Assembly: GCA_947632085.1 (NCBI GenBank)
Contig: CANRNY010000008.1
Span: 1-64,000 of the forward strand
Length of the DNA stretch: 64,000 bases
Direction: 5' to 3'
Source of the DNA: an uncultured Bacilli bacterium
GTDB lineage: Bacteria > Bacillota_I > Bacilli_A > RF39 > UBA660
Shown here: in pieces, positions 42,338-51,590 of the stretch
How the letters are laid out: each line of letters begins with the position of its first letter
How positions within the stretch are numbered: position 1 is the stretch's first letter
Made by a program: the position numbers and the translations under genes
Notes under the pieces: model-generated
Told to the model about the DNA's origin: nothing
Databases searched by the model: none
The model's input: only the letters and a program-made list of their open reading frames with translations

Positions 42338-43243
42338 ATGTTGGAAATTGATACAAGGAAAATATTTGAAGAAGTTATGAATGGTAACGAAGTTAATTCA
42401 GATTTACAAACATCAAATAATGAAAGTTTTTATTACGATGAAGAAGATTTATTAAAAAATCATGAAAAGGATTTTACTTACCAAGTAAAGCAACGAGGTT
42501 TAGATTATTATAATTCAAATAATGTTATTAATGTTTTTAAAGATAAAAATAAATATATTGCTAAAGTTATGGGTAGTGATTCTGATATTTATAATGTAGT
42601 TATAGAAGTAACCAAAGATGGTATTAATTACGATTGTACTTGTCCTTGTACATTTCCTTGCAAACACGAATATGCTGTATTAAATGCAATAGATAATAAA
42701 GAATATTTAGAGGTTGAACTTAAAGAAACTGTTAAAGAACAAGATAAAGATATTAAAGCAATCATTGAAAAAATACCAGCAGAAGAAATTAAGACCTATC
42801 TATTATCAGAAATAGGTATGAATAAAGTAGTCTTTGAAACAGAAGCTTTTTCGAATTACTTTAGAAAATATTATCCTCTTCAAAAATATGAGTACTACTA
42901 TAATAATTTATATAATGCTTTAGTTACTAAAGATGAGTATATCGATTTAACTCAGTCATATTTGAATAGAGTAAAACAATATATATCTAGTAATTATTTT
43001 AATGAAGTACTTAATATAATAAAGGCTTTAATAAATGCTTATAATGATACTAATAACTTGAATAATGATGATTATTTTACCGATATGTTACCAAATATTG
43101 GAATGTTTTTAAGAGTTATATATCGAAAATCTGATGAACAACTAAAAGAAAAAATAAATGAATGGATTGCTGAACTTGAAGCTCAAAGTTTTTACAATAA
43201 TTATTATTTAGAAGATATTATGTTAAGTATAAAAAGTATATAA
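42338..43243 (+). CDS. SWIM zinc-finger protein
   Basis: About 302 residues. YDCTCPCTFPCKHEYAVLNAI (about residues 101-121) contains the CxC...CxH SWIM pattern, a zinc-binding motif found in SWI2/SNF2-associated and other bacterial proteins that bind DNA or protein. Before it, FTYQVKQRGLDYYNSNNV is the usual N-terminal helix of SWIM proteins. The C-terminal part is helical without a helicase. Start: ATG 42338, or TTG 42341, which has the 6-nt spacing to AGAGGTG seen in other genes here. Function unknown. Confidence 0.75.
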   Translation: MLEIDTRKIFEEVMNGNEVNSDLQTSNNESFYYDEEDLLKNHEKDFTYQVKQRGLDYYNSNNVINVFKDKNKYIAKVMGSDSDIYNVVIEVTKDGINYDCTCPCTFPCKHEYAVLNAIDNKEYLEVELKETVKEQDKDIKAIIEKIPAEEIKTYLLSEIGMNKVVFETEAFSNYFRKYYPLQKYEYYYNNLYNALVTKDEYIDLTQSYLNRVKQYISSNYFNEVLNIIKALINAYNDTNNLNNDDYFTDMLPNIGMFLRVIYRKSDEQLKEKINEWIAELEAQSFYNNYYLEDIMLSIKSI

Positions 43244-43258
43244 TATTTGAAAAGTTAA

Positions 43259-43293
43259 AAAGATGATATAAAGTTTTAAATATCATCTTTTTT
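43259..43293 (+). terminator. Terminator
   Basis: AAAGATGATAT, 10-nt loop, ATATCATCTTT, T-run. Confidence 0.85.
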
Positions 43294-43410
43294 ATATGAT
43301 AATATAATTTAATATTTTAAAATTTTCAATTAATTCTTAAATGTAGTATCTATATAAGATATTTACAACTTTTTTATCCCAATGTAAAATATTATAAGAG
43401 GTGTTTCTTT

Positions 43411-44526
43411 ATGAAAGTAAAAAATAATTACGATGAATGTTTAACAAATTTGGCTTGTTCTATTAGAAAGTATTTCGGCTTAGAATATCATCATCAAACA
43501 ATCGACTATATTGATAAAATATTAGAACAAAAACAACCTGATAATGTTATTCTTATGCTTTTTGATGGTATGGGTTCAAGAATATTAGATAGAACGCTAG
43601 ATAATGATTCGTTTTTCAAAAAAAATTTATATAAAGAAATAACGACTATTTTTCCAGCTACTACAACTGCTGCTACGACATCTATTAGAACTGGTTTAAA
43701 TCCTATTGAACATGGCTGGCTTGGTTGGAATACATATATAAAAACAATCGATAAAACGATAACTTTATTTTTAAATTGTGAAAAGGGACAAGAAAAAATA
43801 TGTAAAGAATTTTTAGATGTCAAAAATAAATTAGCTAATACTAGTATAGCCGAAGAAATTGAAGCTGCGGGAATATTTGAAGCAAAAGAATTTTTTCCTT
43901 TCAAAACAGGTAATGTCACGGTATATTCCAATTTAGATAATATGTTAAATCTAGTAACAGAAGAAACAAAAACGCCAATGAAAAAATTCTTATATGTCTA
44001 TGATGATGAACCAGATCATACAATGCATAAATATGGAGCTGATAGTGAAATAGTTAAAAATCTTATCAAAGAACGTGATACAAAAGTATCTGATTTTTGT
44101 CAAAACTTAAAAAACTCTTTAGTTATCATTGTTGCAGATCATGGTCATATAAAAGTTGATAATATATTTTTAAATGATTATCCTGAATTATTAAATATGC
44201 TAGAGAGAACCACCTCCATTGAACAACGAGCTGTTTCTTTTAAAGTAAAAAAAGAATATTTAAATACTTTTGTTGATAAATTTAATGAACTATTTGGCAA
44301 TTACTTTGATATTTATAGTAAATCAGAAATATTAGAAAGTAAACTATTCGGCGATGGCATACCAAACGAATTATTTGATGCCGCAATAGGTGATTTTATT
44401 GCTATAGCAAGTTCTAATAAATGTTTATTAACTGACGGAGATGATGTTCTATTTTCTCATCATGCCGGTTATACAGATGATGAAATATTCATCCCTTTAA
44501 TTATCGTTGATAAAACAGCAAAATAA
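43411..44526 (+). CDS. Type I phosphodiesterase / nucleotide pyrophosphatase family protein
   Basis: 371 residues of the alkaline phosphatase superfamily. NVILMLFDGMGSR (metal Asp), FPATTTAATTSIRTG (nucleophile Thr and flanks), YDDEPDHTMHKYG (Asp and His ligands), IIVADHGHIK (Asp-His) and FSHHAGYTDDE (final His) give the full bimetal site. No signal peptide, so it acts in the cytosol. The substrate is a phosphodiester or pyrophosphate but is not identifiable. 10 bp to the next gene, same operon. Confidence 0.85.
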   Translation: MKVKNNYDECLTNLACSIRKYFGLEYHHQTIDYIDKILEQKQPDNVILMLFDGMGSRILDRTLDNDSFFKKNLYKEITTIFPATTTAATTSIRTGLNPIEHGWLGWNTYIKTIDKTITLFLNCEKGQEKICKEFLDVKNKLANTSIAEEIEAAGIFEAKEFFPFKTGNVTVYSNLDNMLNLVTEETKTPMKKFLYVYDDEPDHTMHKYGADSEIVKNLIKERDTKVSDFCQNLKNSLVIIVADHGHIKVDNIFLNDYPELLNMLERTTSIEQRAVSFKVKKEYLNTFVDKFNELFGNYFDIYSKSEILESKLFGDGIPNELFDAAIGDFIAIASSNKCLLTDGDDVLFSHHAGYTDDEIFIPLIIVDKTAK

Positions 44527-44535
44527 GGAGTTAAA

Positions 44536-45111
44536 ATGGCCAAAAAGAAAAATAATAAATTAACAATCGATGAATATATAAACATTAGTAAAGGCGATAT
44601 AACTATATATGTTATTATGACTATTATTCTACTTGCTATATCTATATATTTTGCTATCAAATACAATTTTTATTTACTTATACTACTTGTTGGATTAATA
44701 ATGATTGGTAGAACTTACGAAAGAATAGACACTCATTTAAATTTAACAAAAATAAAGAATTATTTAATTGATAAAAATCTTTTAAATCAAATAGGTAATA
44801 TTGATTATTGGAATGATAGATATTATCTTTTAAGTGATAATTACATGATAATCAAACAAAAGAAAGAAATCCATTCCTTTAAATATTCTGAAATAGAAAG
44901 AATATATAAAGAAAGTTATCTAAAACGTAGATATCCACAAGAATACTTACATATTGTAGTTAATGGTAATGATTTTAAAGTATTAATTGCGACTACTATT
45001 TTAGTTGGAGAAGATATTAGAGATATTACTGATTATTTACTAAAAAAGAATCCTCATATAGAAGTTAACGAACCAATTAATAATTTCAATTTTAATATGT
45101 TTCGACATTAA
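44536..45111 (+). CDS. Membrane protein with PH-like domain
   Basis: 191 residues. Two helices at about 22-40 and 42-60 are followed by a cytosolic beta domain (GNIDYWNDRYYLLSDNYMIIK, HSFKYSEIERIYKESYL, LHIVVNGNDFKVLIATTILVG) resembling a PH/YokE-like fold. Strong site AAGGAG. Cotranscribed with the phosphodiesterase gene. Function unknown. Confidence 0.6.
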   Translation: MAKKKNNKLTIDEYINISKGDITIYVIMTIILLAISIYFAIKYNFYLLILLVGLIMIGRTYERIDTHLNLTKIKNYLIDKNLLNQIGNIDYWNDRYYLLSDNYMIIKQKKEIHSFKYSEIERIYKESYLKRRYPQEYLHIVVNGNDFKVLIATTILVGEDIRDITDYLLKKNPHIEVNEPINNFNFNMFRH

Positions 45112-45140
45112 AAAGGTGATTAATTATAATCATCTTTTTT
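45111..45140 (+). terminator. Terminator
   Basis: AAAAGGTGATT, AATTAT, AATCATCTTTT, T-run. Confidence 0.85.
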
Positions 45141-45202
45141 CATTAATAAAATGCTATTAAGTAAACCATTCAAAAATTAAATACTATTATCTTTTATAAA
45201 AA

Positions 45203-45211
45203 TGATATAAT
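45203..45211 (+). promoter_or_regulatory. Extended -10 promoter
   Basis: TGATATAAT, the same form as at 49212 and 51561. Confidence 0.6.
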
Positions 45212-45234
45212 TTCTATAAGAGGATAGTGATTAT

Positions 45235-47040
45235 ATGCTTGATTTTAAAGATAATGATATTTTAACGACTGAACAATTAGTTGATATTATAAATCATAAT
45301 GAAGATTATCAAAATAACGAATATTTAAAATATTTGATAGATAACCAAATAATAAGTGGAATAAGTTATGGAAACTTTAACAAAATAGTAAGTTTTTTAA
45401 ATAAAAAAGATATATATAAAGTATACGATTATAATTTTCTTAATTTAATATGTAAAAATATGATTTTATTATATGGAGATATTGATGAAGAAGAAATATT
45501 AGATCCAGAAGAAGAAGCAAAGATTAATAAATTGAATAGTGTTTTAAAATCATTTTATGAAATTATAGATAATGGTTATTTACAACAATTTGATTCATTA
45601 ATGAATATTCTTATGGGAAATAAAAAAGATCAAAGAGAAAAAATAAAATTAATGATTGACATTGTTTCAAACTTCAAAAAATATATCCCATTAATCGAAG
45701 AAGTTGTTAAACAAGGTAATTTAAATTATCGAGAAAGATATGCATTAATTGAATTATTAAAGTTTGAACCTGATTATTATGAACTTGAATATGATTATGA
45801 AGAATATGAAAGAGAGTTTTATCCAGATGATGATACAATAAATAATATAACTACCTTAGATGATTTAAAACAATTTATTGAAACTTGTCATAAAGTACAA
45901 ATTAATCGAATCAAAGAATTAACTGAAGATGATTTCTATGGCGATGCTAATTACATGGTCAAAAATGAAATTACAAAATTATTAACTAATATTAAATATT
46001 ATGGAAGAGAATCACTAGATACTATTGGTTTGGAAACATCTTCATTAATAGAATTAAGAAATAGTATTAGTGATGAAAAAATAAAAGAAGAATTATCAAA
46101 ATACATTTTATTTATGAGTTTAATTGATAATATTTTAAGAATCGATGATTTAAGAAAACTTAAAATGATTGCCTGCCGAATATCAAATTTTAAAAATAAT
46201 AATGATAGTATTTATACAATTTACAACTATACAGAACATATGGAAAAAAGAATTAAAGAAATATATGCTCACGAAATAAAAGAAAAATTATTTGATTTTA
46301 ATAATTTAGAAGAAGGAAATAATGAGTTATATGCCAGAGTTAATTCCAAATTTACTGCCGAAAGTAAAATGCTATATGATGAAGATATCACCGGGAAAAA
46401 AGTTGACTATATTGAACTATCAGGCATTGATTATGTTTCACTTGTTCATGTTTTAAATGCTTATGGTGATGGTGGAACTCTAAAAGATTTCAAAACGCCA
46501 AGAATAGTTGGTAAAGAATATATCTGCTTATCTGCAATTGATGATACAAAAGAAAAAATTGCCAAATCTAGACAAGATGATGAAGAACATGTTTGTTTAT
46601 TATTTAGCAATATTGAATCTGACCAGTTAATATCTGAATCATTTGAAGATTTATATTCTGATGGCGATTTAAATAGTTTATCAATAACATTTAAAGAAAG
46701 AGAAAATTTTAGACCAATAAAAAAACAAATTCACTTAAATAAAGGTAGTCATACAGAATTTGTCTTATATAGAGATTCCATAAATGGCAAACAAATATAT
46801 CCAAGTGGTGTACTTATTCAAAACAGTCAACCAACACAAGCCGAGATTAATGCAGCAGCCTATTTAAATATTCCTCTTGTTTATATTAATCATGAAAAAT
46901 ATAAAAATAAACAAAATAATATTGAATCAAAACCAACCAGTGGTGAACCATATAAACCAAAATCTGAAGATTATAGAATATTTAAAGAAAGTTTAATAGA
47001 ATTACGCGATTCTATAACTGGAAAGGGAAAAGGTAAATAG
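45235..47040 (+). CDS. Large unassigned protein (601 aa)
   Basis: Soluble protein with an acidic helical N-terminal two thirds and a more beta C-terminal third. Near residue 395 VDYIELSGIDYVSLVHVLNA, then IVGKEYICLSAID, HTEFVLYRDSINGKQIYPSG and EINAAAYLNIPLVYIN near 535-555. The last part looks like a Rossmann-like strand-helix unit where the protein recognises or stores a position (YPSGVLIQ). I cannot name the family. AGA dominates for Arg, unlike the core genes. A 56-codon ORF starts 1 bp after its stop. Start: ATG after GAGGATAGTG. Confidence 0.55.
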   Translation: MLDFKDNDILTTEQLVDIINHNEDYQNNEYLKYLIDNQIISGISYGNFNKIVSFLNKKDIYKVYDYNFLNLICKNMILLYGDIDEEEILDPEEEAKINKLNSVLKSFYEIIDNGYLQQFDSLMNILMGNKKDQREKIKLMIDIVSNFKKYIPLIEEVVKQGNLNYRERYALIELLKFEPDYYELEYDYEEYEREFYPDDDTINNITTLDDLKQFIETCHKVQINRIKELTEDDFYGDANYMVKNEITKLLTNIKYYGRESLDTIGLETSSLIELRNSISDEKIKEELSKYILFMSLIDNILRIDDLRKLKMIACRISNFKNNNDSIYTIYNYTEHMEKRIKEIYAHEIKEKLFDFNNLEEGNNELYARVNSKFTAESKMLYDEDITGKKVDYIELSGIDYVSLVHVLNAYGDGGTLKDFKTPRIVGKEYICLSAIDDTKEKIAKSRQDDEEHVCLLFSNIESDQLISESFEDLYSDGDLNSLSITFKERENFRPIKKQIHLNKGSHTEFVLYRDSINGKQIYPSGVLIQNSQPTQAEINAAAYLNIPLVYINHEKYKNKQNNIESKPTSGEPYKPKSEDYRIFKESLIELRDSITGKGKGK

Positions 47041-47041
47041 T

Positions 47042-47212
47042 ATGAACAATAATGATGATACCCAAGATGATTTAGTTCTTGCACTTAATGATTTAATAAA
47101 TGAAACTAATTTAGACGAATTTGAAGAATTAAAAGAACCAATCGTTAATATTAAACTAGAAACATATAAGATTAAAAAAAATGAAAAAAAAGAAAAAGAT
47201 AATAAATCCTAA
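47042..47212 (+). CDS. Small acidic/basic ORF (56 aa)
   Basis: ATG 47042 follows the stop of the 601-aa gene by one base. It encodes MNNNDDTQDDLVLALNDLIN, an acidic helix, then a Lys-rich tail, ending TAA 47210-47212. The last 5-6 codons overlap the start of the UDG-like pseudogene, so the native C-terminus may have been lost at a recombination joint. Probably translationally coupled to the previous gene. Unknown function. Confidence 0.5.
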   Translation: MNNNDDTQDDLVLALNDLINETNLDEFEELKEPIVNIKLETYKIKKNEKKEKDNKS

Positions 47213-47424
47213 AATAATTGTCTTATTTGGTAATCAAGTAAGTTCTATCGTCAAAAATGAAAAAAATATCAGTTTCTAAATCTCGAAAAGAACTACATCA
47301 TAAAAAAATTGCACTAAAAGAATATGATAGTTATGCTGTTAATTAACCAATAGGTAACAATCATTTTAATATAGGTAAATCAATATAAGATATTAAATGG
47401 ACAATTAATAAATATAAATTTTAA
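47196..47424 (+). pseudogene. Decayed duplicate of the UDG-like gene's 3' end
   Basis: From about 47201 to the TAA at 47422-47424 the DNA tracks 39029-39246 closely at nucleotide level: AATAAATCCTAAA, GTCTTATTTGGTAATCAAGT, AGTTCTATCGTC, CTACATCATAA, GAATATGATAGTTATGCTGT and others. It carries stop codons and small indels (TTAACC for TATTATCC, TAA in place of GAA near 47388), so it is non-functional. The first two thirds of the gene are missing. Confidence 0.9.
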
Positions 47425-47444
47425 TTAAGAAAGAAGGAATAGTA

Positions 47445-48314
47445 ATGGAACTAAATAATGAACAAAATGAAAATTATATGTCAACTTATGCTTCAGCTAA
47501 CAATGACTTTCTCTTTCACGAACCAACTCCTGAAGAAATCGCAGAGAGAAAAAAAGCTCATGACCTTGAAATCAAAAAGAATGGTTTTTTACCCCGAAAT
47601 GAAGATTATGATGAGACAACGAGTAGTCCTCAAGAAGAGGTCGAAACTCATCCTACTAGGTATATAATTCAAGAATGTATTCCAGCTTGTAAAGAATTAT
47701 GGAGTAAAAATATTTATACTTTTATGACAAGTGATCATTTAAATATAGGGATATGTTGGATTGAAATAATTTCTGATTGTTTATCAGAAGAAAATAAAAA
47801 GATTTATTCTGATTTTACAGAAGAAGAAGCTATTAAATTTTCATATCATCAAGGAACTATTAATTTTGGCGTTCAATGTGTTGGTATTGAAGCGCAAGCA
47901 CGTTTATTAGAACTTGCTCAAAGATTTCAAATGCAAGATGTGCCTAAAAATCAAGCTTATATTTCGATAGAAAGATTTCTTATGGATTATTGTCATTGTT
48001 ATAAAGAAGTACCAAATCCTCAATATAGACACATGGTCCTACCATGGGAGACAAATTTATCTTTAGATGAAATGGTTGAGTATTTACAAAAATATGATGA
48101 TTGGAGTAATAGTATTGAAAGTAGTGAAACTATTAGAGTGTTTGCTCCTGAAAAAGTAACTAATTCAATTTCTGAATTAGCCACAAAACACGATATGATA
48201 TTAGAAAAAGATCGCATCTATTTAAGTCCTTTTCATTATAAAAAGCATAAAAAATACTTAGAGTATAAACAGAAGCAAGCATTACAAAATGATGATACCC
48301 CAAAATTAGGATAA
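47445..48314 (+). CDS. Conserved hypothetical, paralogue of the gene at 17400
   Basis: 289 residues with a longer N-terminus than its paralogue. Shared: ACKELWSKNIYTFM, the YISIERFLMDYCHCYKEVPN segment, and a C-terminal DRIYLSPFHYKKHKKYL. The Cys-x-Cys-Tyr is kept. No known domain. It sits directly behind the UDG-like pseudogene, with its own AGAAGGAAT site, and 34 bp before a transglutaminase-like gene. The two paralogues are 30 kb apart, one in the aspS operon and one here. Confidence 0.65.
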   Translation: MELNNEQNENYMSTYASANNDFLFHEPTPEEIAERKKAHDLEIKKNGFLPRNEDYDETTSSPQEEVETHPTRYIIQECIPACKELWSKNIYTFMTSDHLNIGICWIEIISDCLSEENKKIYSDFTEEEAIKFSYHQGTINFGVQCVGIEAQARLLELAQRFQMQDVPKNQAYISIERFLMDYCHCYKEVPNPQYRHMVLPWETNLSLDEMVEYLQKYDDWSNSIESSETIRVFAPEKVTNSISELATKHDMILEKDRIYLSPFHYKKHKKYLEYKQKQALQNDDTPKLG

Positions 48315-48347
48315 TAAAATTAAGGAATATTTAGAAAGGTAAATTAT

Positions 48348-49064
48348 ATGAATTTAGAAATATTATCAGAAATTAAAACCTATGACCAAATGGTTAAATA
48401 TGTAGATCAGATTGTTGAAGAAATATCAAATAATACTTCCCAACGTCCTGTTATAGGTTTTGAAAATATGACACCATATAAAGGGTTTATAAGTTCACAA
48501 ACCACACTTTCAAACGTTGATGCAGATATAAAAATATCTTCTAATGATTACATTTATTTATATGCCTCAATCTTAAAAAGATATAATATAACAAATATAG
48601 ATACTGCTATGTTCTTCATTTTCTTTGCTATTAATCAATATTTTGGAATTTGTGGTGATGAAGAACAAAGAATTAAAATGTATGAAAAATATGGTAATGT
48701 CCTTTCATCTTTAAAAGGAAAAAATTGTGCTATTTGTGCTGAAAGAGCAGCTGTAGCTCAAAATTTATTTTCTTTATTAGGTATTGAATCATATTATTTT
48801 ACTGGAGAAATAAAAGATGTAGATGGTCAAGTACCTCATAGTTTTAATTTAATTAAATATCGTAATCAATATATAATTTATGATAGTAGTAAAATCGACC
48901 AAATAAATAAAAAGGGAAAATTTGTTGACACATATTATCGAAGAATTCTATCTGATGAAGATGCAATGAAATTGTTAAATGGTGAGAGTATTACTACTAA
49001 TGATGGTCGAGTATATACTTCATATGCTGCAATAAGAACAACAAAACCAAATAATAAAGTATAA
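48348..49064 (+). CDS. Transglutaminase-like protein (238 aa)
   Basis: GKNCAICAERAAVAQNLFSL with Cys130 as likely nucleophile (Cys127 nearby), LGIESYYFTGEI, PHSFNLIKY with His164, and IIYDSSKID with Asp179 give the Cys-His-Asp order of the transglutaminase/papain-like core. The N-terminal 110 residues are a helical domain (NTDTAMFFIFFAINQYFG-like). No signal peptide. It could be a protease or amidase; unknown target. Ribosome site GAAAGGTAAATT. Terminator follows at once. Confidence 0.7.
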   Translation: MNLEILSEIKTYDQMVKYVDQIVEEISNNTSQRPVIGFENMTPYKGFISSQTTLSNVDADIKISSNDYIYLYASILKRYNITNIDTAMFFIFFAINQYFGICGDEEQRIKMYEKYGNVLSSLKGKNCAICAERAAVAQNLFSLLGIESYYFTGEIKDVDGQVPHSFNLIKYRNQYIIYDSSKIDQINKKGKFVDTYYRRILSDEDAMKLLNGESITTNDGRVYTSYAAIRTTKPNNKV

Positions 49065-49090
49065 AAAGCTACAAACATGTAGCTTTTTTA
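49063..49090 (+). terminator. Terminator
   Basis: AAAAAGCTACA, AACA, TGTAGCTTTTT; perfect 11-bp stem. Confidence 0.9.
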
Positions 49091-49211
49091 TATAACTTTT
49101 TAACAAAAAATATCTTTTAAAGCTGAAATAAATTTAAATGTTTGTAACTTTTTAAACGATTTCATTCAATAGAAAAGTTATGAAAGATATTTCTGTCTTT
49201 AACAAGCATCA

Positions 49212-49220
49212 TGATATAAT
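49212..49220 (+). promoter_or_regulatory. Extended -10 promoter
   Basis: TGATATAAT, 22 bp before the next start codon. Confidence 0.6.
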
Positions 49221-49242
49221 ATAACCAGAGGTGATTCTATCA

Positions 49243-49854
49243 ATGAATTATTTAGGTAGTAAACAAATAGAAACTGAAAGATTAGTATTAAAAGCCCAAA
49301 CTATGCAAGAACAAAAAAGATTATGGGAAATCTTAATGATGCCAGAAGTTAATAAATACTTTTTGACAGTACCTCCAAAGTTTAGAGAAAAATTATTAGA
49401 TTGGAACAAACAAGAAGAATATTATAAAATGGATATGGAACATGCTAATGATTCCAATATATTTAGATGGAGCATTTTTCTAAAAGATACAGGTGAATGT
49501 ATTGGAAGAGTTTCATGTCATGAAGGCCATGATGAAGATTCTAACATTACAGATCCTAGTATAAGAGGAGTAGGTTGGTTAATAGATCCTGCTTTTCAAG
49601 GAAAAGGTTATGCTACTGAAGCGGCAACTGCTATGATTGATTATATGTTTAACGAAGTAGATATAAATGAGATTAGAACAGGAGCAGCTATTGTAAATCC
49701 TGCTTCATGGATGATAATGGAAAAATTAGGATTTATTAGACAGGATAAAACAAAAATGGTTCAATATACATTCCTAGATGAACCAGTAGAAGATTATTCG
49801 TATATCCTTACAAAAGAACAATGGTTATCTTTAAATAAAAAAATTAAAAAGTAG
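49243..49854 (+). CDS. GNAT acetyltransferase (RimJ/RimL type)
   Basis: 203 residues from ATG 49243. Begins with IETERLVLKAQTMQEQKRLW, the RimJ-type entry, then FLKDTGECIGRVSCH, VGWLIDPAFQGKGYATEAAT with the acetyl-CoA loop Gln-Gly-Lys-Gly-Tyr, and NPASWMIMEKLGF. It probably N-acetylates a small amine or protein N-terminus. No partner genes are obvious. Single-gene unit with the promoter above. Confidence 0.85.
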   Translation: MNYLGSKQIETERLVLKAQTMQEQKRLWEILMMPEVNKYFLTVPPKFREKLLDWNKQEEYYKMDMEHANDSNIFRWSIFLKDTGECIGRVSCHEGHDEDSNITDPSIRGVGWLIDPAFQGKGYATEAATAMIDYMFNEVDINEIRTGAAIVNPASWMIMEKLGFIRQDKTKMVQYTFLDEPVEDYSYILTKEQWLSLNKKIKK

Positions 49855-49943
49855 AAAAGTTATTTTGTTTTGACGTAATAATTAATCCCCTTAAAAATTT
49901 TGACAAATATAATGTATTTTAATAGAAAAGAAAGTGATCAATA

Positions 49944-51293
49944 ATGGACGAATTATTAGAAATATATCATAGAAATTTTCCAAGTAATATTAGAGAAGAA
50001 GAAACAGTAAGAAGAATATTGAGTAATCCAGATAATTATATTATTGCAAAAAGAATTAATAGTACTTTAATTGGAGTTTCTATAATTAACAAAAATACAA
50101 TTATTATGTTGTGTGTTAATAAAGAATATCGTAAAAAAGGAATTGGAACAAAACTACTTAATCAATCAGAAAAATATATATTAGAAAATAATTATGATAA
50201 AGTAAATATTGGTGCTGGCTTTGATTATTTAATGCCTGGTGTTCCGATTAATGATGAAAATATAAGTTTCTTTAAAAGAAGATTCTATACTCATTCCTGG
50301 AATGATGATGAATGTTTTGATATGGATATGGAGTTAAAAGATACGATATGTAATTATAATCTTGGTGATACAATTAATGGTATAACATATAGATTGGCCA
50401 CTATCAAAGATTTAGAAGAAATAAAGAAATGTACCGATGATGCCGAAGCAAGTTTTACAAAGTATTATATGAATAATAATTTATATGATATAGACAATAA
50501 TCAAGTTGTTTTAGTAGCAGAAGATAATGGCGAAATATGTGGAACTTTAATTATAAGTAAAGAAACTGAAGCCCCTAATACTGGAAGTGTTGGTTGTACG
50601 ACAACAAAACATAATCATCAAGGAAGAGGAATAGCTACTACGATGGTTCAAATAGGAACAAAATATTTAAAAGATTTAGGATATAAATATGGTCATTTAG
50701 GTTATACTTATACTGGCTTAGATAAAATGTATGGTAAGGCAGGTTATAAAGTAACAACAAAATATTTTATGGCTGAAAAGCCATTAGTAAAAATTAAAGA
50801 TTCTGATTTTAATTTTAGAAAATTAAGAAAAGAAGAATTTGATAAATTAAAGCATTCTTTTAATGATACTGAAGAATTATGGACTAAGTATAAAGAAATG
50901 AGAATGAAACAATATGATGAAAATGACGTTGATACATATATAGTAGAATTAAATAACCAAATTGTCGGTGAAGTAACGATTAATTATAGTAGTCATGATT
51001 TACCAACCGAAGCAATTCCTAATCAAAGAGTTTATGTTCAAGCTTTTAGAATTGAACCTTCATACCAAGGATATGGCTTAGGTCAAAGATTAATGGATTA
51101 TACTTTATCTGATTTAGAGAATAATGGAATAACTGAATTCACTATTGGGGTCGAAGATGATAATGAAGTAGCAAAACATATTTATTTTAAGTATGGTTTT
51201 ACCGAAGCAATTGATCATGGTAAAGGAGATATATTTGATCCAACTGATTATACTCTTTATATGAGAACTATTGAAAAGAAAAAAACATTATAA
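49944..51293 (+). CDS. Triple-GNAT protein
   Basis: 449 residues with three acetyl-CoA signature loops in one chain: YRKKGIGTKLL near 75-85, NHQGRGIATTMV near 226-237 and SYQGYGLGQRLM near 374-385. Each is preceded by the usual strands (VSIINKNTIIMLCV; TGSVGCTTTK; VYVQAFRIEP). Two-domain GNATs are common; three are less so. The first domain is short and may be structural. Function unknown, perhaps antibiotic or metabolite acetylation. Ribosome site GAAAGTGATCAATA. Confidence 0.8.
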   Translation: MDELLEIYHRNFPSNIREEETVRRILSNPDNYIIAKRINSTLIGVSIINKNTIIMLCVNKEYRKKGIGTKLLNQSEKYILENNYDKVNIGAGFDYLMPGVPINDENISFFKRRFYTHSWNDDECFDMDMELKDTICNYNLGDTINGITYRLATIKDLEEIKKCTDDAEASFTKYYMNNNLYDIDNNQVVLVAEDNGEICGTLIISKETEAPNTGSVGCTTTKHNHQGRGIATTMVQIGTKYLKDLGYKYGHLGYTYTGLDKMYGKAGYKVTTKYFMAEKPLVKIKDSDFNFRKLRKEEFDKLKHSFNDTEELWTKYKEMRMKQYDENDVDTYIVELNNQIVGEVTINYSSHDLPTEAIPNQRVYVQAFRIEPSYQGYGLGQRLMDYTLSDLENNGITEFTIGVEDDNEVAKHIYFKYGFTEAIDHGKGDIFDPTDYTLYMRTIEKKKTL

Positions 51294-51299
51294 TTAATT

Positions 51300-51337
51300 A
51301 AGGACAATGACTTATCTTTCAAAGTCATTGCCTTTTT
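51300..51337 (+). terminator. Terminator
   Basis: AAGGACAATGACTT, loop, AAGTCATTGCCTT with one bulge, T-run. Confidence 0.75.
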
Positions 51338-51500
51338 CTTTATCTTTTTAACATATCCAATATTAAATTTTTCTCTTTAATTATTATCATATAGTAGTTT
51401 TTATACAAAAAAACGAACCAAATTGTTCAAGTTAACTAATGGAGCGATAGATAAGATAACTAGAAAATATCACCATCTAAATTAATACAACTAATTTCTA

Positions 51501-51524
51501 TAACAGTAATAGCATTAACTGTTA
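51501..51524. repeat. Imperfect inverted repeat
   Basis: TAACAGTAAT, AGC, ATTAACTGTTA; one extra base in the right arm. It lies in the non-coding stretch 51338-51590, about 40 bp upstream of the extended -10 TGATATAAT (51561-51569). Possibly an operator. I see nothing else in this stretch. Confidence 0.4.
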
Positions 51525-51560
51525 ATATTACCAACATAAATGATAAATTTGTAAAATCAA

Positions 51561-51569
51561 TGATATAAT
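51561..51569 (+). promoter_or_regulatory. Extended -10 promoter
   Basis: TGATATAAT, 22 bp before the ATG at 51591. Confidence 0.6.
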
Positions 51570-51590
51570 TAGTATAGGAAGTTGATTTTA

